A stretch of 64,000 nucleotides of DNA from Levilactobacillus suantsaii (GTDB lineage: Bacteria; Bacillota; Bacilli; Lactobacillales; Lactobacillaceae), in assembly GCF_004115745.1 (NCBI RefSeq), contig NZ_QXIL01000005.1:62001-126000 (forward strand), read 5' to 3'. The position numbers and the translations under genes are program-made. Below the pieces are notes generated by a model. It was not told the origin of the DNA, did no database searches, and saw only the letters and a list, made by a program, of their open reading frames with translations. Positions 18,291 through 27,609 of this stretch are shown piece after piece (positions within the stretch are counted from its first letter, which is position 1; the number at the start of each line of letters is the position of its first letter).

Positions 18291-18341
18291 TGACCGGTGA
18301 GCTGAGGTGGCCTCCAGTGGGACACTTGAGCTCACCGGTCA
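18291..18341 (+). repeat. Large inverted repeat between T-box and ileS
   Basis: TGACCGGTGAGCT (18291-18303) is perfectly repeated in inverted form at 18329-18341. The 25-nt interior adds a further AGGTG/CACTT helix after a G-G mismatch. No T run follows, so it is not an intrinsic terminator. It is located in the ileS leader 43 bases before the start codon. Confidence 0.8.
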
Positions 18342-18383
18342 CGCACCGTGGAAGAGTCATGACAACAAGGAGGAATTGCTGGT

Positions 18384-21185
18384 ATGCGAGTAAAAGACAC
18401 GCTGAACTTGGGTAAGACCAAGTTTAAAATGCGAGGCAATTTGCCGGTCAAGGAAGTTGACCGGCAAAAGGCGTGGGCTGATAACCATTTGTATCAAGCC
18501 CGCCAGAAATTAAACGAGGGGAAACCGACCTTTATTCTACATGATGGTCCCCCGTACGCGAACGGCCCGATTCACATGGGTCACGCGTTGAACAAGATTT
18601 CCAAGGATATCATCGTGCGCTACAAGTCGATGAACGGTTTTCGCGCCCCGTACGTGCCCGGTTGGGATACGCACGGACTGCCAATTGAACAACAATTGAC
18701 CAAGGCCGGTTACGACCGCAAAAAGATGTCGACGTCGGCGTTCCGGGATCTTTGTCGCGAATACGCGCTAAAGCAAGTCGACCAACAACGTGAAGGCTTC
18801 AAACGCTTAGGCGTTTCTGGCGATTGGGATAACCCGTATATGACGTTGACCCCTGAATTCGAAGCCGCAGAAGTGCGCGTCTTCGGAGAAATGGCCAAGC
18901 GCGGCTTGATCTATCGGGGCAAAAAGCCGGTCTACTGGTCCTGGTCTTCTGAATCTGCGATGGCCGAAGCCGAAGTTGAATACCATGATGTGACCTCACC
19001 GTCCGCCTTCTTCGTGGAAGAAGTGGCCGATGGCAAGGGCGTCTTGGATGATCAGACCTACTTTGTGGTTTGGACCACGACGCCGTGGACCATTCCCGCT
19101 TCCGAAGGGATCACGATTGATGCCGGTATCGAGTACGCGGTGGTCAAACCCGCCAACGATGACCGGAAGTTCGTTCTGGCCAGCACCTTAGTGGCGGAAA
19201 ATGCCGAACGGTTTGGCTGGGAAGATGTCCAAGTGGTCAAGACCGTTTTGGGCAAGGACCTCGAAAACATCACGGCTCAACATCCATTTATCGCCGACCG
19301 GAAACTCGTGGTCATGTTAGGCGACTTCGTGACGACCGATTCCGGGACTGGGTTGGTCCACACGGCACCTGGTTTAGGGGAAGATGACTTTAACGTGGGG
19401 GCCTTATACCACTTACCCGTCTTAGTCCCTGTTGACGACAAGGGGTACATGACCGAAGAAGCTGGTCCTGATTTCAAGGGTGTCTTCTACGAAGATGCTA
19501 ACCAAATTGCTTTGGACAAGCTTAAGGCTACGAACGCTTTGCTGGATTACATGCCGTACGAACACAGTTACCCGTTTGACTGGCGTACCAAAAAGCCGGT
19601 CATCTTCCGGGCCACGCCACAGTGGTTTGCCTCAGTTGATAAGATTCGTGATGAGATTCTGGACAACTTAAAGGACGTTTCCTTCAAGCCAGACTGGGGT
19701 CAACGGCGCTTAGCCAACATGATTAAGGACCGTGGCGACTGGGTCATCTCCCGGCAACGGGTCTGGGGTGTGCCGCTGCCAATCTTCTACGCGGAAGATG
19801 GCACGGCCATCATCGAACCAGAAACGGTTGCTCACGTGGCGGACTTATTTGGCAAGTACGGCTCCAACGTCTGGTTCGATCGTGACGCCAAGGACCTCTT
19901 ACCAGATGGATACACCAACGAACACTCCCCGCACGGTGAATTCACTAAGGAAACTGACATCATGGATGTGTGGTTCGACTCCGGTTCCTCGCACCAAGGG
20001 GTCTTAGCCCAGCGTGATGACCTGGTTTACCCAGCCAACCTTTATTTGGAAGGGTCCGACCAATACCGGGGCTGGTTCAACTCTAGTTTGATTACCAGTG
20101 TGGCCGCTGAAGGCAAGGCGCCTTACAGGCAGGTCGTTTCCCAAGGCTTTACCTTGGATAAAGACGGCCACAAGATGTCCAAGTCCTTAGGGAACACGAT
20201 TGCCCCAGACGAAATCATCAAGAAGATGGGGGCCGACATTGTCCGGTTGTGGGTCACGTCCGTGGACGCGTCCGCTGACGTGCGGGTCTCGACCGAAGCC
20301 TTCGTGAAGATTTCGGACAGCTACAAGAAGCTGCGGAACACGATGCGCTACCTGTTGGCCAACACGACGGACTTCGATCCGGAAAAAGACGCCGTTGCCG
20401 TGGCCGATTTACAAGCCGTCGACCGGCACATGCTATACCGGCTCAATGAGTTTACTAAGTCGGTCAAGGGTCACTATGACCAGTACGACTTCTTGAGCAT
20501 CTACAAAGAACTGATGAACTTTGTCATCACCGAGTTGTCCACCTTCTACCTGGACTTCGCCAAGGATGTCTTGTACATCGAATCCGAAAACAGTCCGGTC
20601 CGGCGCTCGATGCAGACGGTCTTCTACCAGATTGCGGTGACGTTGACCAAGCTGTTGACGCCCATCATCCCGCACACGACCGAAGAAATCTGGACCTTCT
20701 TGAAGGAACCGGAAGACTTCGTCCAATTAGCGGAAATGCCGAAGGTCTTAGACCTGCCAACCACCAACGAAGACGGTGACCCGTCGGCTTGGGACCAATT
20801 CATGACGGTCCGTAGCGATGTGTTGAAGGCGCTCGAAGAAGCCCGGAACGCCAAGTTGATTGGGAAGGCTGCCGAAGCGCACTTGGACCTCTACGTGAAG
20901 CCTGAGATTGCGACCTTGTTCAAGCAATTGGACATCAACGTGCAACAGATCCTGCTGGTTTCCGGTCTGGACGTTCAAGACTACGATCAAAAGCCGGCTG
21001 ATGCCGTCGACTTTGACGACGTGGCCATTGTGGTCACCGCCGCTGAAGGGGACGAATGCCAACGCTGCCGGTTGATCAAGACCGATGTCGGCAGTGACGC
21101 CGCTTATCCGCACTTCTGTGCCCGCTGTGCCGCTATCGTCCGCCGGGATTACCCAGAAACAGCCACGACCGGCTTTGATGACTAA
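18384..21185 (+). CDS. ileS: Isoleucyl-tRNA synthetase
   Basis: This class I enzyme charges tRNA-Ile and edits misactivated valine. It is 933 residues, the usual bacterial length. The HIGH motif is HMGH at 64-67 within [12 protein letters not shown], and KMSKS is at 597-601. The editing domain lies between, with [13 protein letters not shown]. The C-terminal zinc finger pairs are CQRC and CARC near 892-915. ACAAGGAGG precedes the ATG. Regulation is by the T-box at 18030-18260, and a terminator follows at 21212-21247. Confidence 0.97.
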   Translation: MRVKDTLNLGKTKFKMRGNLPVKEVDRQKAWADNHLYQARQKLNEGKPTFILHDGPPYANGPIHMGHALNKISKDIIVRYKSMNGFRAPYVPGWDTHGLPIEQQLTKAGYDRKKMSTSAFRDLCREYALKQVDQQREGFKRLGVSGDWDNPYMTLTPEFEAAEVRVFGEMAKRGLIYRGKKPVYWSWSSESAMAEAEVEYHDVTSPSAFFVEEVADGKGVLDDQTYFVVWTTTPWTIPASEGITIDAGIEYAVVKPANDDRKFVLASTLVAENAERFGWEDVQVVKTVLGKDLENITAQHPFIADRKLVVMLGDFVTTDSGTGLVHTAPGLGEDDFNVGALYHLPVLVPVDDKGYMTEEAGPDFKGVFYEDANQIALDKLKATNALLDYMPYEHSYPFDWRTKKPVIFRATPQWFASVDKIRDEILDNLKDVSFKPDWGQRRLANMIKDRGDWVISRQRVWGVPLPIFYAEDGTAIIEPETVAHVADLFGKYGSNVWFDRDAKDLLPDGYTNEHSPHGEFTKETDIMDVWFDSGSSHQGVLAQRDDLVYPANLYLEGSDQYRGWFNSSLITSVAAEGKAPYRQVVSQGFTLDKDGHKMSKSLGNTIAPDEIIKKMGADIVRLWVTSVDASADVRVSTEAFVKISDSYKKLRNTMRYLLANTTDFDPEKDAVAVADLQAVDRHMLYRLNEFTKSVKGHYDQYDFLSIYKELMNFVITELSTFYLDFAKDVLYIESENSPVRRSMQTVFYQIAVTLTKLLTPIIPHTTEEIWTFLKEPEDFVQLAEMPKVLDLPTTNEDGDPSAWDQFMTVRSDVLKALEEARNAKLIGKAAEAHLDLYVKPEIATLFKQLDINVQQILLVSGLDVQDYDQKPADAVDFDDVAIVVTAAEGDECQRCRLIKTDVGSDAAYPHFCARCAAIVRRDYPETATTGFDD

Positions 21186-21211
21186 TTAAATGAAACTTTA
21201 GATTTACCCGT

Positions 21212-21247
21212 AAACGGGCCTGGATAAACCAGGTCCGTTTTGTGTTT
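21212..21247 (+). terminator. Terminator of ileS
   Basis: AAACGGGCCTGG pairs with CCAGGTCCGTTT around a 5-nt loop, followed by a T-rich tract. Confidence 0.9.
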
Positions 21248-21280
21248 TCCAATCCGAATCACCCGGGCGTTCCTCGTGGT

Positions 21281-21309
21281 TTGCGGGGGCCGGCTAAAAC
21301 GGGTATAAT
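21281..21309 (+). promoter_or_regulatory. Promoter of the csp-nudix-mtnN operon
   Basis: TTGCGG (21281-21286) and a perfect TATAAT (21304-21309) are 17 bases apart. The expected start, near 21316, leaves too little room for an upstream TTG/ATG start and supports the ATG at 21348. Confidence 0.7.
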
Positions 21310-21347
21310 CTGCTTGTATGTCAAGACGGAAGGGAGACCAGTGCATC

Positions 21348-21569
21348 ATGCTAATCGGTAAAGTAAAAAGTTATAGTGAGCAACGGGGCTTTGGCTTCAT
21401 CACGACCCCGGATGATGGCGATGTCTTCGTTTATTACACGGGGATTTTAGGTGACGGTTTCCGGAAACTCGAAGCGGGTCAAACGGTTCAGTTCGTGATC
21501 GTTCAGGGCCAAAAGGGGCCCCAAGCGGCTAAAGTCACGCCCGTGGTGACCGCAGACCAGGAGGCATAG
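21348..21569 (+). CDS. Divergent cold-shock-domain protein
   Basis: The 73-residue protein is a single cold-shock domain that would bind single-stranded RNA or DNA. RNP1 is RGFGFI (about 13-18) and RNP2 is VFVYY (about 26-30). Compared with ordinary Csp proteins (KVKWFN, VFVHF), the first-strand Trp-Phe is replaced by Ser-Tyr and the RNP2 His-Phe by Tyr-Tyr, so nucleic-acid stacking may differ. The later GFRKLEAGQTVQF and KGPQAAKVTPV segments are typical. The ATG at 21348 is chosen because it gives the canonical domain start. The gene heads an operon with a Nudix hydrolase four bases downstream, which is not the usual solitary csp context. Confidence 0.85.
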   Translation: MLIGKVKSYSEQRGFGFITTPDDGDVFVYYTGILGDGFRKLEAGQTVQFVIVQGQKGPQAAKVTPVVTADQEA

Positions 21570-21572
21570 AGT

Positions 21573-22115
21573 ATGGATTTAGAAGAACACGTTGAATCAT
21601 CTGAAACATTGTACGATGGCGTTATCGTGCGCTTAGAACGTCAACAGGTGCGCTTGCCGAACGGCGAAGCAGCCACGCGTGAAATCGTGCGGCATGCAGG
21701 TGCTGTAGGTATTTTAGCCTTAACGGACGCCGACCACATGATTTTGGAGCGGCAGTGGCGGGCCCCCGCTGCCAAGGCAACGTTAGAGATTCCGGCTGGT
21801 AAGCTGGATAGTCGCGACGCCGATAACATTGAGCATGCGGTCCGGCGCGAACTCAATGAAGAGATTCGCTATGAACCGGGGACGTTGAAACGGATTACTG
21901 GTTTTTATTCCAGTGTTGGCTTTTCCGACGAGTACATGACGTTGTTTATGGCAACTGACTTAACGCCCGTCAAGACGGAATTACCGCGTGACCAGGGGGA
22001 AAACCTCGAGTTGTCCACGGTCACCAAGACCCAGGCGCAGGCCATGATTGCTAGCGGCGAAATTGAAGACGCCAAGACCATTATGGCCATTTACTACTGG
22101 CTCTTACAGAAGTAG
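21573..22115 (+). CDS. Nudix hydrolase, probably ADP-ribose pyrophosphatase
   Basis: The 180-residue enzyme likely hydrolyses ADP-ribose or related sugar nucleotides. The Nudix box is recognisable as GKLDSRDADNIEHAVRRELNEE (about 70-91), with the metal-binding REL-EE core intact. LERQWRAPA (about 52-60) and the following EIPAGKLD match the ADP-ribose pyrophosphatase subgroup (NudF/YqkG). The ATG lies four bases after the csp gene, and the next gene begins nine bases after its stop. Confidence 0.87.
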   Translation: MDLEEHVESSETLYDGVIVRLERQQVRLPNGEAATREIVRHAGAVGILALTDADHMILERQWRAPAAKATLEIPAGKLDSRDADNIEHAVRRELNEEIRYEPGTLKRITGFYSSVGFSDEYMTLFMATDLTPVKTELPRDQGENLELSTVTKTQAQAMIASGEIEDAKTIMAIYYWLLQK

Positions 22116-22124
22116 GTGATGGCA

Positions 22125-22415
22125 GTGCGTAATGATTGGCAATCGGACGACGATCAACCCAAGACGCGAGCGGATTACCGCCGCGAACAAGAGCAAGCCA
22201 ACCAGTCACACCAACGCCGGCGGGGCCAGGACGTAAGGCCTGACAGTCCGGTGACGGATAATCCGCAAGGCCTGGAACAAAATGGCGATACGGCACCACT
22301 CAGCCAGTCTGAGTATAAGCAGCGGCGGTTAGGTCGTCGGTTAAACTGGGTCATCTTTTGGCTGGTCGTTTTGATTATTACCGTGTATATTATTTTATTT
22401 TTTGTTGAATTTTAA
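22125..22415 (+). CDS. Small C-tail-anchored membrane protein of unknown function
   Basis: I do not recognise a named family. About 70 N-terminal residues are strongly hydrophilic (Arg, Gln, Asp-rich, with RADYRREQEQANQSHQRRR), followed by KRRLGRRLNW and one hydrophobic C-terminal helix of about 22 residues. The protein is probably membrane-attached with its bulk in the cytoplasm. Start choice is uncertain: GTG at 22125 has AGGTGATG upstream, while GTG 22116 and ATG 22119 abut the Nudix stop. It sits between the Nudix gene and mtnN in the same operon. Confidence 0.7.
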   Translation: MRNDWQSDDDQPKTRADYRREQEQANQSHQRRRGQDVRPDSPVTDNPQGLEQNGDTAPLSQSEYKQRRLGRRLNWVIFWLVVLIITVYIILFFVEF

Positions 22416-22432
22416 AGGAGTGACCAAGCATC

Positions 22433-23125
22433 ATGACATTTGGCGTAATTTGTGCCATGGAAGAAGAAATCAAAGAATTAAAGGCCGCCTTACAGGACGG
22501 TCAAACCACGACCATCCACGGGTTAGAATTTTACCGCGGGACCATTTCCGGTCAAAACGTGGTGCTCGTGCGTTCCGGAATTGGGAAAGTCGAAGCCGGT
22601 TTAACCACGGCCTTACTGATCACCCAATTCGACGTGGATGTCGTCATCAATTCGGGTTCAGCTGGTGCCTTAGCGCCCGACCTGAACATTGGCGACGTGG
22701 TCATCTCGACCGAAACGGCCTACCACGATGCCGACGCCCGGGCCTTTGGCTACGTTTATGGCCAATTGCCGCAACAACCGGCACGTTTTGAAGCGTCCAA
22801 AAAGTGGGGCGCGGAATTAGCTGCGGCCGCGAAGCAAACGGGCCTGACCACCAAGCAAGGCTTGATCGTGTCCGGCGACCAGTTCTTAAACGGGCCGGCA
22901 GCCACGAACCCCATCTTGGCACACTTCCCCGAAGCTTTGTCCGGTGAAATGGAAGGGGCCGCGGTCGGCCAAGTCGCCCACCAATTCGACGTGCCTTACG
23001 TCGTGGTGCGGGCCATGTCCGATACGGCGGATAACAATTCCGGCGTTGATTTTGATGACTTTATTATTGATGCTGGTCGGCAATCGGCCCAGATGTTACT
23101 GGCCCTGTTTGCCGCGCAGCACTAG
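22433..23125 (+). CDS. mtnN: 5'-methylthioadenosine/S-adenosylhomocysteine nucleosidase
   Basis: This enzyme cleaves MTA and SAH (Pfs), recycling methionine and feeding autoinducer-2 synthesis via LuxS. The 230 residues start FGVICAMEEEIKEL and contain GIGKVEAG (about 45-52), NSGSAGAL (about 70-77), SGDQF (about 147-151), EMEGAAVGQVA (about 172-182) and the RAMSDTAD loop with catalytic Asp (about 192-199). AAAGGAGTG precedes the ATG by the right distance. It is part of the 21281-driven operon. Confidence 0.95.
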   Translation: MTFGVICAMEEEIKELKAALQDGQTTTIHGLEFYRGTISGQNVVLVRSGIGKVEAGLTTALLITQFDVDVVINSGSAGALAPDLNIGDVVISTETAYHDADARAFGYVYGQLPQQPARFEASKKWGAELAAAAKQTGLTTKQGLIVSGDQFLNGPAATNPILAHFPEALSGEMEGAAVGQVAHQFDVPYVVVRAMSDTADNNSGVDFDDFIIDAGRQSAQMLLALFAAQH

Positions 23126-23150
23126 CTTCAGTTTCTAGGAGGGTTTAGTT

Positions 23151-24317
23151 GTGAAGGAGATTTACTTAGATAATGCGGCCACGACGCCCATGTCGCCCGC
23201 CGTCTTAGCTGAGATGACGGATAAAATGGCTAACGTCTTTGGCAACGCCTCAACGTTGTATGGCTTGGGACGCGAAGCTCATACGGTGATGGAAAATAGT
23301 CGGCAGGTGATTGCGGATAGCATCAACGCCGCTAGCGACGACGAAATCATCTTTACCAGTGGCGGTAGTGAAAGTGATAACACGGCGATTACCCAAACGG
23401 CCCACGCCCGGCAAAAACTGGGCAAGCATATCATTACGACGGCCATCGAACACAAGGCGATTTTGGAGCCGCTCCGGGCGTTAGAGCAGGAGGGCTTTGA
23501 GGTGACCTACCTGCCGGTCGACCAGCAGGGACACATCAGTCTTGACGACTTCAAGGCCGCCTTGCGCGATGATACCATCCTGGTGTCCATCATGACCGGG
23601 AACAACGAGGTTGGTAGTCGGATGCCAATCCACGAAATCGGCGAAATCTTAAAGGACCACCAGGCGTGGTTCCACACCGATGCCGTGCAAGCCTATGGGT
23701 TACTGGACATCGACGTCCAACGCGACCACATCGACATGCTGTCAACATCGGCCCACAAAATCAATGGGCCCAAGATGATTGGTTTCTTGTACCGGCGGGA
23801 AGGCGTGAACTTCCCGAGTTTGGTCAAGGGCGGCGACCAAGAAGAAAAGCGCCGGGCTGGGACCGAGAACGTCCCGGCGATGGCGGGCTTTGCCACGGCC
23901 GTGCAGGCGTTGACGCCCGAGGTCAAGGCTAAGCGCCAGGCTAAGTATCAGGGCTTCAAGCAACACGTGGTCGACGGTCTGACCGCTAACGGTGTTGACT
24001 TTGCCGTCAACGGGTCATTAGACGGAGAGAACCTGAACCACGTCTTGAACCTCTGGATCAAGGGTATTTCGACCTACGTCATGCAGACTAACCTGGACCT
24101 CGCGGGGATCGCCGTTTCCGGTGGCTCGGCCTGCACGGCGGGCTCCATCGAGCCGTCGCACGTCTTGACGGCGATGTTCGGGGCTGATAGTCCCCGCATC
24201 GGTGAGTCGTTACGGTTGTCCTTTGGGACCTACACCACCGAAGCCGACCTGGACGCCTTTATCCAGGCCGTGACTAAAATTGTGACGCGATTAAAGCACA
24301 CCAACGAGGTGAAGTAG
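23151..24317 (+). CDS. Cysteine desulfurase (IscS/NifS type)
   Basis: This PLP enzyme removes sulfur from cysteine as an enzyme-bound persulfide. The 388 residues begin with IYLDNAATTPMSPAV and contain HTDAVQA and the PLP lysine in STSAHKINGPKMIG (about 199-212). The catalytic cysteine is in SGGSACTAGSIEPSHVL (about 323-339). Two genes downstream lies mnmA, as in the Bacillus yrvO-trmU pair, so this enzyme probably supplies sulfur directly to MnmA. The start is GTG at 23151, preceded by GGAGGG. Confidence 0.92.
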   Translation: MKEIYLDNAATTPMSPAVLAEMTDKMANVFGNASTLYGLGREAHTVMENSRQVIADSINAASDDEIIFTSGGSESDNTAITQTAHARQKLGKHIITTAIEHKAILEPLRALEQEGFEVTYLPVDQQGHISLDDFKAALRDDTILVSIMTGNNEVGSRMPIHEIGEILKDHQAWFHTDAVQAYGLLDIDVQRDHIDMLSTSAHKINGPKMIGFLYRREGVNFPSLVKGGDQEEKRRAGTENVPAMAGFATAVQALTPEVKAKRQAKYQGFKQHVVDGLTANGVDFAVNGSLDGENLNHVLNLWIKGISTYVMQTNLDLAGIAVSGGSACTAGSIEPSHVLTAMFGADSPRIGESLRLSFGTYTTEADLDAFIQAVTKIVTRLKHTNEVK

Positions 24318-24318
24318 C

Positions 24319-24660
24319 GTGTTATTTAAAAAAACGATGCAGATTGAAGGGGACCAGGACAGCTATACGCTCCACCCCAACATTAAGCCGTACGCTTTAA
24401 AGGACGTCGGCTTTCAGGTGACAAACGCGGGCAACTACACGTTGGAACGGTCGGTCGACCCGACTTCACCGTATAACCGTAACCAGATGCTCAAGGTGAC
24501 GGTGGCCAAGGACCTGTCCGGGTTCAAGATGGCGACCACCAACGCGTCGGGCAATCGGCGGCTGAATATCTTTAAAGGCCCCCACGCCAAGGGTAACGTT
24601 GAGCAGTACCATTTCATCATGCAAAATCTAATCGACCGGGAGATTTTGAAGAAACAGTAA
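24319..24660 (+). CDS. DUF1831 family protein
   Basis: This 113-residue soluble protein is conserved in lactobacilli directly after cysteine desulfurase; its biochemical function is unknown. Segments such as FQVTNAGNYTLERSVDPTSPYN and ATTNASGNRRLNIFK are characteristic, and there is no signal peptide or membrane helix. The start is GTG at 24319, one base after the previous stop, so translation is probably coupled. Context suggests a role linked to sulfur transfer, which is inference. Confidence 0.8.
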   Translation: MLFKKTMQIEGDQDSYTLHPNIKPYALKDVGFQVTNAGNYTLERSVDPTSPYNRNQMLKVTVAKDLSGFKMATTNASGNRRLNIFKGPHAKGNVEQYHFIMQNLIDREILKKQ

Positions 24661-24668
24661 CCGGGTGT

Positions 24669-24705
24669 AGGGAGTCACCAGCAGGAACGCTGGGACTCCC
24701 TTTTT
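24669..24705 (+). terminator. Terminator after the DUF1831 gene
   Basis: AGGGAGTC and CCAGC pair with GCTGG and GACTCCCT, followed by TTTTT. It ends the operon that began at 21281. Confidence 0.88.
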
Positions 24706-24745
24706 CATGGGCTGTGAGCCGTTTTCAGGAAAAGAAACACCAGGC

Positions 24746-24774
24746 TTGCAAAATGTAAGCTAAATCGTTACACT
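24746..24774 (+). promoter_or_regulatory. Promoter of mnmA
   Basis: TTGCAA (24746-24751) and TACACT (24769-24774) with a 17-base spacer. A small hairpin AGATTC-TCCA-GAATCT follows within the leader, upstream of the start. Confidence 0.55.
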
Positions 24775-24779
24775 GATAA

Positions 24780-26003
<1,224 letters not shown>

Positions 26004-26015
26004 TTTAGTGCGACG

Positions 26016-26049
26016 AAAGGGTCTGGGAGTTATTTCTCGGACCCTTTTT
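26016..26049 (+). terminator. Terminator of mnmA
   Basis: AAAGGGTC and GGAG pair with CTC and GACCCTTT (one mismatch region) followed by a T tract. Confidence 0.85.
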
Positions 26050-26101
26050 GAGTTATCAGGCCCTTTTTCGGACTAACGAGCCGGCAGTTTGACACAGTTA
26101 C

Positions 26102-26130
26102 TTTGAAAACGCGGCAAAAACTGGCATAAT
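26102..26130 (+). promoter_or_regulatory. Promoter of the histidine phosphatase-TPR-recD2 operon
   Basis: TTGAAA (26102-26107) and CATAAT (26125-26130) with a 17-base spacer; the leader is about 115 nt. Confidence 0.6.
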
Positions 26131-26252
26131 ATGTAGAGATTGGGTCGTTAATTGCTGAGCGCAGTGACTCGATTTAAGCGGTAAATGAGTTTTCGCGTCT
26201 GCTAATCGGGTAACAGTGAGCGCAATTAATGGTGAAAGGACGTTTACAAACA

Positions 26253-26906
26253 ATGAAACTATACTTTATTCGACATGGGAAGACACAGTGGAACTTGGAA
26301 GGACGGTTTCAGGGCGCCGGTGGTGATTCGCCGTTACTGCCGGCTAGTTATCAGCAAATGATTCAATTAGGGCGTTTTTTGCGCGATGTTAAATTCACGC
26401 ACGCCTATTCGAGTCCCATCAAACGAGCCCGGGTCACAGCACGGCGGGTATTGCGAGAAGCCCATCAACGCGTGCCACTGACCCTAATGAGTCGCTTAGA
26501 AGAGTTTCATTTAGGCGTGATGGAAGGTCAGACGTTTGCGTCGATTCAGGAACGGTTCCCCACGGAGCTGGATGCGTTTCGTAACCATCCGGATCGCTAC
26601 GCCACCCAAAAGGTGGGCGGCGAGACCTTTACGCAGGTCATCGACCGGATGACGCCGGCCATTCAGACCATTGTGGCGCATAACCCGGACACCGCCAACG
26701 TGATGATCGTGGGTCACGGGGCAGCGCTCAACGCCGAGATCAACGCGTTGTTACAGACGCCGTTAGCCGACCTGCGCAAACGGGGCGGTATTCGGAATAC
26801 TAGCGTGACGGTGCTCGAGACCCATGACGGGCAATACTTTGACCTGTTGGACTGGAACAATACTAGTTTTCTAACGGCCAGCGCCACCCCGACCGATACT
26901 ATTTAA
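26253..26906 (+). CDS. Histidine phosphatase (phosphoglycerate mutase-like) family protein
   Basis: The 217-residue protein carries the RHGKTQWN phosphohistidine motif at residues 7-14 and the second catalytic histidine in MIVGHGAALNAEI (about 151-163). The specificity is not readable; such proteins are often broad phosphatases rather than glycolytic mutases. The ATG at 26253 puts the RHG motif at the normal position. An in-frame ATG at 26229 lacks a ribosome site, while GAAAGGA lies 13 bases before 26253. It is inserted before the TPR-recD2 pair. Confidence 0.85.
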   Translation: MKLYFIRHGKTQWNLEGRFQGAGGDSPLLPASYQQMIQLGRFLRDVKFTHAYSSPIKRARVTARRVLREAHQRVPLTLMSRLEEFHLGVMEGQTFASIQERFPTELDAFRNHPDRYATQKVGGETFTQVIDRMTPAIQTIVAHNPDTANVMIVGHGAALNAEINALLQTPLADLRKRGGIRNTSVTVLETHDGQYFDLLDWNNTSFLTASATPTDTI

Positions 26907-26922
26907 TGCAGGTGATAATGTT

Positions 26923-27603
26923 ATGACAACGGAACCTTCCGCCAAGCGAGCAGCGGACAAACAACGCTCGGAAAAATTAGTCCATCAACTGGTGCAACAG
27001 ATTACCCAACACCCTGGGGAGTTCAAGCCCTATTACGAACTAGCCACCGTGTTGGTCGACCTCAAGTCTTATGCCCAGGCCGAAGAGCTCTTGATGAAGG
27101 CGCTCGGCTTGTTTCAGGCGCAACCCGAGGCGGTCGAACGTTTACACTACGGGCTGGGGAACGTGTACTATGCGGCCCAGGATTACCCCAAAGCTATCGC
27201 CCAGTTTGACCAGTTGGGTGACCAGTTCAAAGGGGTTGGCTATTTGATGATCGCCCAAATTCACATGGCAAATGGCGACCATAAGCGGGCGTTGGCCTTT
27301 GCGCTAACGGCGTTGGCCAGCCAACCCAACGATGTGGCCACCCTCCAGGTGGTTGCCGAAAACCTCTTAGCCGTGGGTGACATGGCCCAAGCCGCTACTT
27401 ATTATGACCGGGTCTTGGCACTGGATGCTAAGAACGGGCACGCACAATTCGACCGCGGACTAGTGGCAATGGTGCAAGGCGAGGCTTATGCCGATTACTT
27501 TGCTAAGGCCAAACAACTTGATCCAGCGTATTATGCCAAGGGCCAGAAGAAGTTGGTCGATATCGAGAAATTCATTCACACGCAGCATCAACAGAAGGAG
27601 TAA
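26923..27603 (+). CDS. Tetratricopeptide repeat protein (YrrB-like)
   Basis: The 226-residue soluble protein is built of helical TPR repeats. Visible units include YYELATVLVDLKSYAQAEELLMKAL, HYGLGNVYYAAQDYPKAIAQFDQL and the MAQAATYYDRVLALDAKNGHA segment. No signal or membrane helix is present. In Bacillus the TPR gene yrrB lies between trmU and recD2, and the order is the same here except for one added gene, so this is the likely counterpart. It probably mediates protein contacts; partners are unknown. Confidence 0.87.
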   Translation: MTTEPSAKRAADKQRSEKLVHQLVQQITQHPGEFKPYYELATVLVDLKSYAQAEELLMKALGLFQAQPEAVERLHYGLGNVYYAAQDYPKAIAQFDQLGDQFKGVGYLMIAQIHMANGDHKRALAFALTALASQPNDVATLQVVAENLLAVGDMAQAATYYDRVLALDAKNGHAQFDRGLVAMVQGEAYADYFAKAKQLDPAYYAKGQKKLVDIEKFIHTQHQQKE

Positions 27604-27609
27604 TGTGGG

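Noticed and set aside
18026-18383. tRNA gene in the ileS upstream region
   Set aside because: The structured sequence is explained by the T-box consensus and terminator; no cloverleaf with TTCGA-type arm is present.
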